Of a stretch of 7,735 nucleotides of DNA, positions 5,223-7,735 are shown one piece after another. Under the pieces are notes generated by a model that saw only the letters and a program-made list of their open reading frames with translations, was not told the origin of the DNA and ran no database searches. How positions within the stretch are numbered: position 1 is the stretch's first letter; each line of letters opens with the position of its first letter. Position numbers and translations under genes: made by a program. Origin of the DNA: Clostridiaceae bacterium AF10-41 (GTDB lineage Bacteria > Bacillota > Clostridia > Clostridiales > Clostridiaceae); NCBI GenBank assembly GCA_027686065.1, contig JAQCTH010000102.1, positions 1-7,735 of the forward strand. Reading direction: 5' to 3'.

Positions 5223-7298
5223 TTAATTTTTTCTAACTTCTTCTATTATTTTTTTAGCTTCTAATTCTGGAATCTCTTCATATCTTTCAAACTCGCTAGT
5301 AAAGCTTCCTCTTGCCTGAGTCATTGAACGTAAATCAGTCGGATACTTAAACATTTCTGACAAAGGTATTTCTGAAATGATTTTTTGTAAGTTTCCATCT
5401 GGTTCCATTCCTAAAACCCTACCTCTTCTTTTATTGACATCACCTATTATATCTCCCATATATTCATCTGGTACCAATATCTCAACATGCATAATTGGTT
5501 CTAATAAAATTGATTTTGCTTGTTCTAACCCCTTTTTATATGCAATGGATGTTGCCATCTTAAAGGCCATTTCAGATGAATCTACTGGATGGTATGAACC
5601 ATCATGTAATGTTGCCTTTAATCCAACAACAGGATATCCTGCTAGAACACCCTTTTCTATACATTCTCTAAGCCCTTTTTCTACAGCTGGTATAAAGTTT
5701 CTTGGAACAACTCCACCTACTACATTATCTATAAATTCTAATTCACTTTCTCCATCTTTTCTTGGCTCAAATTTTATTTTTACATCTCCATATTGTCCAT
5801 GCCCTCCAGATTGCTTTTTATGTTTACCTTGAACATCTGCAATTCCCTTTATGGTTTCTCTATATGGTATCTTAGGAAGCCTTAAAATTACTTCTGCCCC
5901 AAACTTATTTTTCAATTTACTTGCTATTACATCTAAATGAGTTTCTCCGATACCAGATATTATTGTTTCTGCATTTTCAGTATCCCTTGAAATTGTAAAT
6001 GTAGGATCCTCTTCTAACAGTCTTTGAAGAGAGCTAGATATCTTATCTTCATCTCCCTTGGTTTTTGGTACTACCGCCATTGACATTGATGGTTTTGTAA
6101 AGTTCATTTTATCATATATAATTTTATTGTTTATATCACACAACGTATCCCCTGTTTCCGTATACTGTAACTTAGCAACAGCAGCTATATCTCCTGCCAC
6201 AACTTCTCTTGTCGATATCTGATTTTTACCCTTCATAAAGAATATATTTGCTAACTTTTCGGGTTTATCCTTATTACTATTTATAACATTAATTTCATTA
6301 GATAATTTTCCTGTTATAACTCTAAATAAAGATATCTTACCAACAAATGGATCTGCTATAGTTTTAAATACTAATGCAGAAAATGGCTTATCTTCATCTA
6401 GTTTTATGAAAACCTCTTCACTATTTTGCATCAATACTGCCTTTTGTGGAATTGAATATTTAGGTGATGGAAAACATTCTACTACATCCTCTAAAAAGCA
6501 TTTCATTCCTATAACCTTTGAAGCACTTCCACACATAACTGGTGCTATTTCTCCATTAGCACACCCTTCTATAAGTCCATTATAAATTTCTTCATCGCTT
6601 AGTTCTCCTTCACTGAAGTATTTATCTAAGAGCTCTTCATTAGTCTCTGCTACTGCTTCCATAATCATTCTTTTACACTCATCTATTTTTTCTGTAAGTT
6701 CTTCTGGAACTTCCATTTCTTGAATTTTATTGCTTTTTGCATCATGAATTCTAACTCTTCTTGATATAACATTAATCACGCCTCTAAAATTATCTTCTGC
6801 CCCTAATGGATATTGAATTGGTACAACACTTATTCCAAACTTCTCTTTTAGCTGAGCTAATGTTTTATCAAAATCTGAGTTTTCTCTATCTAATTTATTT
6901 ATGAAAAATGTTCTTGGTAACTTTATCTTATTACAATAGTCCCAGGCCTTTTCGGTTCCAACTTGAACACCTGATACTCCACATACAACTATAGTCGCTA
7001 CATCTACAGCTCTCATACCTTGTATAAGTTCTCCATAAAAATCAAAATACCCAGGTATATCTACTAAATTTATTTTTGTTTCATTTACTTCTATTGGAGC
7101 TATAGAGACTGAAAGAGAAATACCTCTCTTTTTTTCTTCCTGATCGAAATCTGTTACTGTGGTTCCATCTTCTATTTTCCCTAACCTATCAGTATTTCCA
7201 GTATTAAATAATAATGCTTCTACTAGTGAAGTTTTTCCTGCTGCTCCATGACCAATGAGACCAATATTTCTCAAATTTTTTATTGTGTAATTTTTCAT
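5223..7298 (-). CDS. fusA2: Elongation factor G-like translational GTPase (EF-G2 / FusA paralogue type)
   Basis: A 691-residue, five-domain ribosomal GTPase of the EF-G family. GTPase motifs: G1 GHGAAGKTS (16-24), G2 RGIS (58-61), G3 DIPGY (80-84), G4 NKLD (134-137), G5 near CGSAS (256-260). Domain II is about 305-385, III about 400-475, IV about 480-600 with GGHGQYGDVK and HDGSYHPVDSSEMAFK (His570 at the tip used in translocation), V about 601-691. Unlike housekeeping EF-G (AHIDAGKTT, DTPGHVDF), G1 lacks IDA and the catalytic-loop His is Tyr84; as I recall, Tyr is usual in this paralogue group, not a mutation. The role may be specialised translocation, recycling or stress translation, so true EF-G should be encoded elsewhere. 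The gene symbol is tentative. An in-frame TGA (7307-7305) just upstream fixes ATG 7298. The only good Shine-Dalgarno lies beyond a palindrome (7305-7330). Confidence 0.92.
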   Translation of the reverse strand: MKNYTIKNLRNIGLIGHGAAGKTSLVEALLFNTGNTDRLGKIEDGTTVTDFDQEEKKRGISLSVSIAPIEVNETKINLVDIPGYFDFYGELIQGMRAVDVATIVVCGVSGVQVGTEKAWDYCNKIKLPRTFFINKLDRENSDFDKTLAQLKEKFGISVVPIQYPLGAEDNFRGVINVISRRVRIHDAKSNKIQEMEVPEELTEKIDECKRMIMEAVAETNEELLDKYFSEGELSDEEIYNGLIEGCANGEIAPVMCGSASKVIGMKCFLEDVVECFPSPKYSIPQKAVLMQNSEEVFIKLDEDKPFSALVFKTIADPFVGKISLFRVITGKLSNEINVINSNKDKPEKLANIFFMKGKNQISTREVVAGDIAAVAKLQYTETGDTLCDINNKIIYDKMNFTKPSMSMAVVPKTKGDEDKISSSLQRLLEEDPTFTISRDTENAETIISGIGETHLDVIASKLKNKFGAEVILRLPKIPYRETIKGIADVQGKHKKQSGGHGQYGDVKIKFEPRKDGESELEFIDNVVGGVVPRNFIPAVEKGLRECIEKGVLAGYPVVGLKATLHDGSYHPVDSSEMAFKMATSIAYKKGLEQAKSILLEPIMHVEILVPDEYMGDIIGDVNKRRGRVLGMEPDGNLQKIISEIPLSEMFKYPTDLRSMTQARGSFTSEFERYEEIPELEAKKIIEEVRKN

Positions 7299-7304
7299 CC
7301 TATT

Positions 7305-7330
7305 TCATAATATTTAATTAAATATTATGA
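7305..7330. promoter_or_regulatory. Perfect 26-base palindrome between Shine-Dalgarno and start codon of the EF-G-like gene
   Basis: The half-site on the minus strand is TCATAATATTTAA (7330-7318), followed without interruption by its exact complement (7317-7305). In RNA it gives an 11-pair hairpin with an AATT loop. Upstream lies GAAAGGTAGGTGAA (7344-7331), with a strong AGGTGA match to anti-SD, and downstream AATAGG then ATG. Removing the hairpin leaves 10 bases from AGG (7337-7335) to the AUG, normal spacing. As DNA it could also be the operator of a dimeric repressor. Confidence 0.7.
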
Positions 7331-7735
7331 TTCACCTACCTTTCATTTAAAATCTAAATAATTTTTTCAATTATCATTATTGGAAAATTCTTATGTTTAT
7401 AAATTTTAAATCTGTGGTTATATTTTTAATAAATCCATCTTAAGTGCAGGTTTTAATCTATTTTATTAATTATAGAATAACATAAACTTTTTTAATTTTC
7501 CAGAATATTCAGATTATTAATCATTGTTCTATCTTATATTTATCTTTATTCAGTAATTATAAAAATAAGTACAAAAAGTGTACCTATCTAGATATTATAG
7601 CTACACTTACTGTCATCTTAATTTTTAACATATCTATTTGTATATAATCATATTTAGCCAAATATTTATTTAAATATTTTCTTTTTTAAATGTCCATAAT
7701 TTGTTTCCTAGAAAATTTATACTCATAGTAAATAT
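7331..7735. other. AT-rich region upstream of the EF-G-like gene; no gene recognised
   Basis: About 400 bases up to the right edge. It contains the ribosome binding site of the EF-G-like gene (7332-7343) and must contain its promoter, but TATAAT strings on the minus strand (for example in the 7470s and near 7597) lack good -35 partners at 16-18 bp. A weak GTACA/TGTAC hairpin (7569-7583) followed on the minus strand by TTATTTTT might end a gene lying beyond the right edge. A short minus-strand frame enters from the edge and stops at 7672-7670, too short to judge. Confidence 0.45.

Noticed and set aside
5377..5832. Plus-strand open frame of 151 codons
   Set aside because: It lies antisense within domains IV-V of the EF-G-like gene, a highly conserved coding region; Pro/Ser/Cys-rich composition is typical of a reverse-frame shadow.
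7381..7502. Nine-base inverted repeat TGGAAAATT (7381-7389) and AATTTTCCA (7494-7502)
   Set aside because: The arms are over 100 bases apart and AT-rich, so chance is likely and no regulator binding such a site is evident.
7569..7583. GTACA/TGTAC hairpin followed by a T-rich tract on the minus strand, as a terminator
   Set aside because: Only five pairs, mostly A-T, and no gene end within the window that needs it; kept only as a remark.
7670..7735. Minus-strand frame entering from the right edge and ending in TAA at 7672-7670, possible C-terminus of a neighbouring gene
   Set aside because: Only about 21 codons; a second frame is also open for some 15 codons here, so it cannot be told from chance in AT-rich DNA.

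Overview
The window is strongly AT-rich. Its genes have clear AGGAGG/GGAGGTG-type ribosome binding sites, A/T-ending codons and UUG/GUG/AUG starts, and its promoters are TTGACA-17-TAAAAT-like. The protein types also fit low-GC Firmicutes, most likely Clostridium in the broad sense. Nothing points to a phage, plasmid or insertion element. It reads as ordinary chromosomal housekeeping DNA with a few unusual regulatory details.

Layout, left to right. At positions 11-81 on the minus strand is a very strong promoter (TTGACA, 17 bp, TAAGAT, with an A-tract just upstream) and a short stem-forming leader that fires out of the window to the left. It looks like the promoter of a stable-RNA operon, probably rRNA, though the transcript itself lies outside. 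Divergent from it is ung (uracil-DNA glycosylase, +, 336-1013, UUG start). A long bidirectional terminator (1011-1050) separates ung from a convergent small two-helix membrane protein (minus). After an empty AT-rich stretch comes a complete tRNA-Phe(GAA) gene (minus, 1616-1691, CCA encoded) with its own promoter and terminator. A membrane-anchored SH3-like protein (+, 1837-2271) then converges, across a hairpin, on a CPBP-family intramembrane protease (minus, 2344-3276).

The right half is all minus strand. Reading in the direction of transcription, these are an EF-G-like translational GTPase (5223-7298), an unrecognised 78-residue protein (4878-5114), and cinA (3538-4779, NMN deamidase/ADP-ribose pyrophosphatase fusion). 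Intergenic hairpins separate the last two genes from each other and cinA from the protease gene downstream. These genes share direction, but each has its own ribosome binding site, so a single operon is possible but not shown.

Functionally, ung removes uracil from DNA, CinA salvages deamidated or damaged pyridine nucleotides, and the EF-G-like protein and tRNA-Phe belong to translation. No multi-gene defence, mobile or biosynthetic system is visible. The points most worth a second look are: a perfect 26-nt palindrome lying exactly between the Shine-Dalgarno sequence and the AUG of the EF-G-like gene, whose folding would restore normal spacing; a GC-rich island of unknown nature at 3410-3469; a hairpin that partly hides the ribosome binding site of the 78-residue gene; and a U-U mismatch in the T stem of tRNA-Phe.
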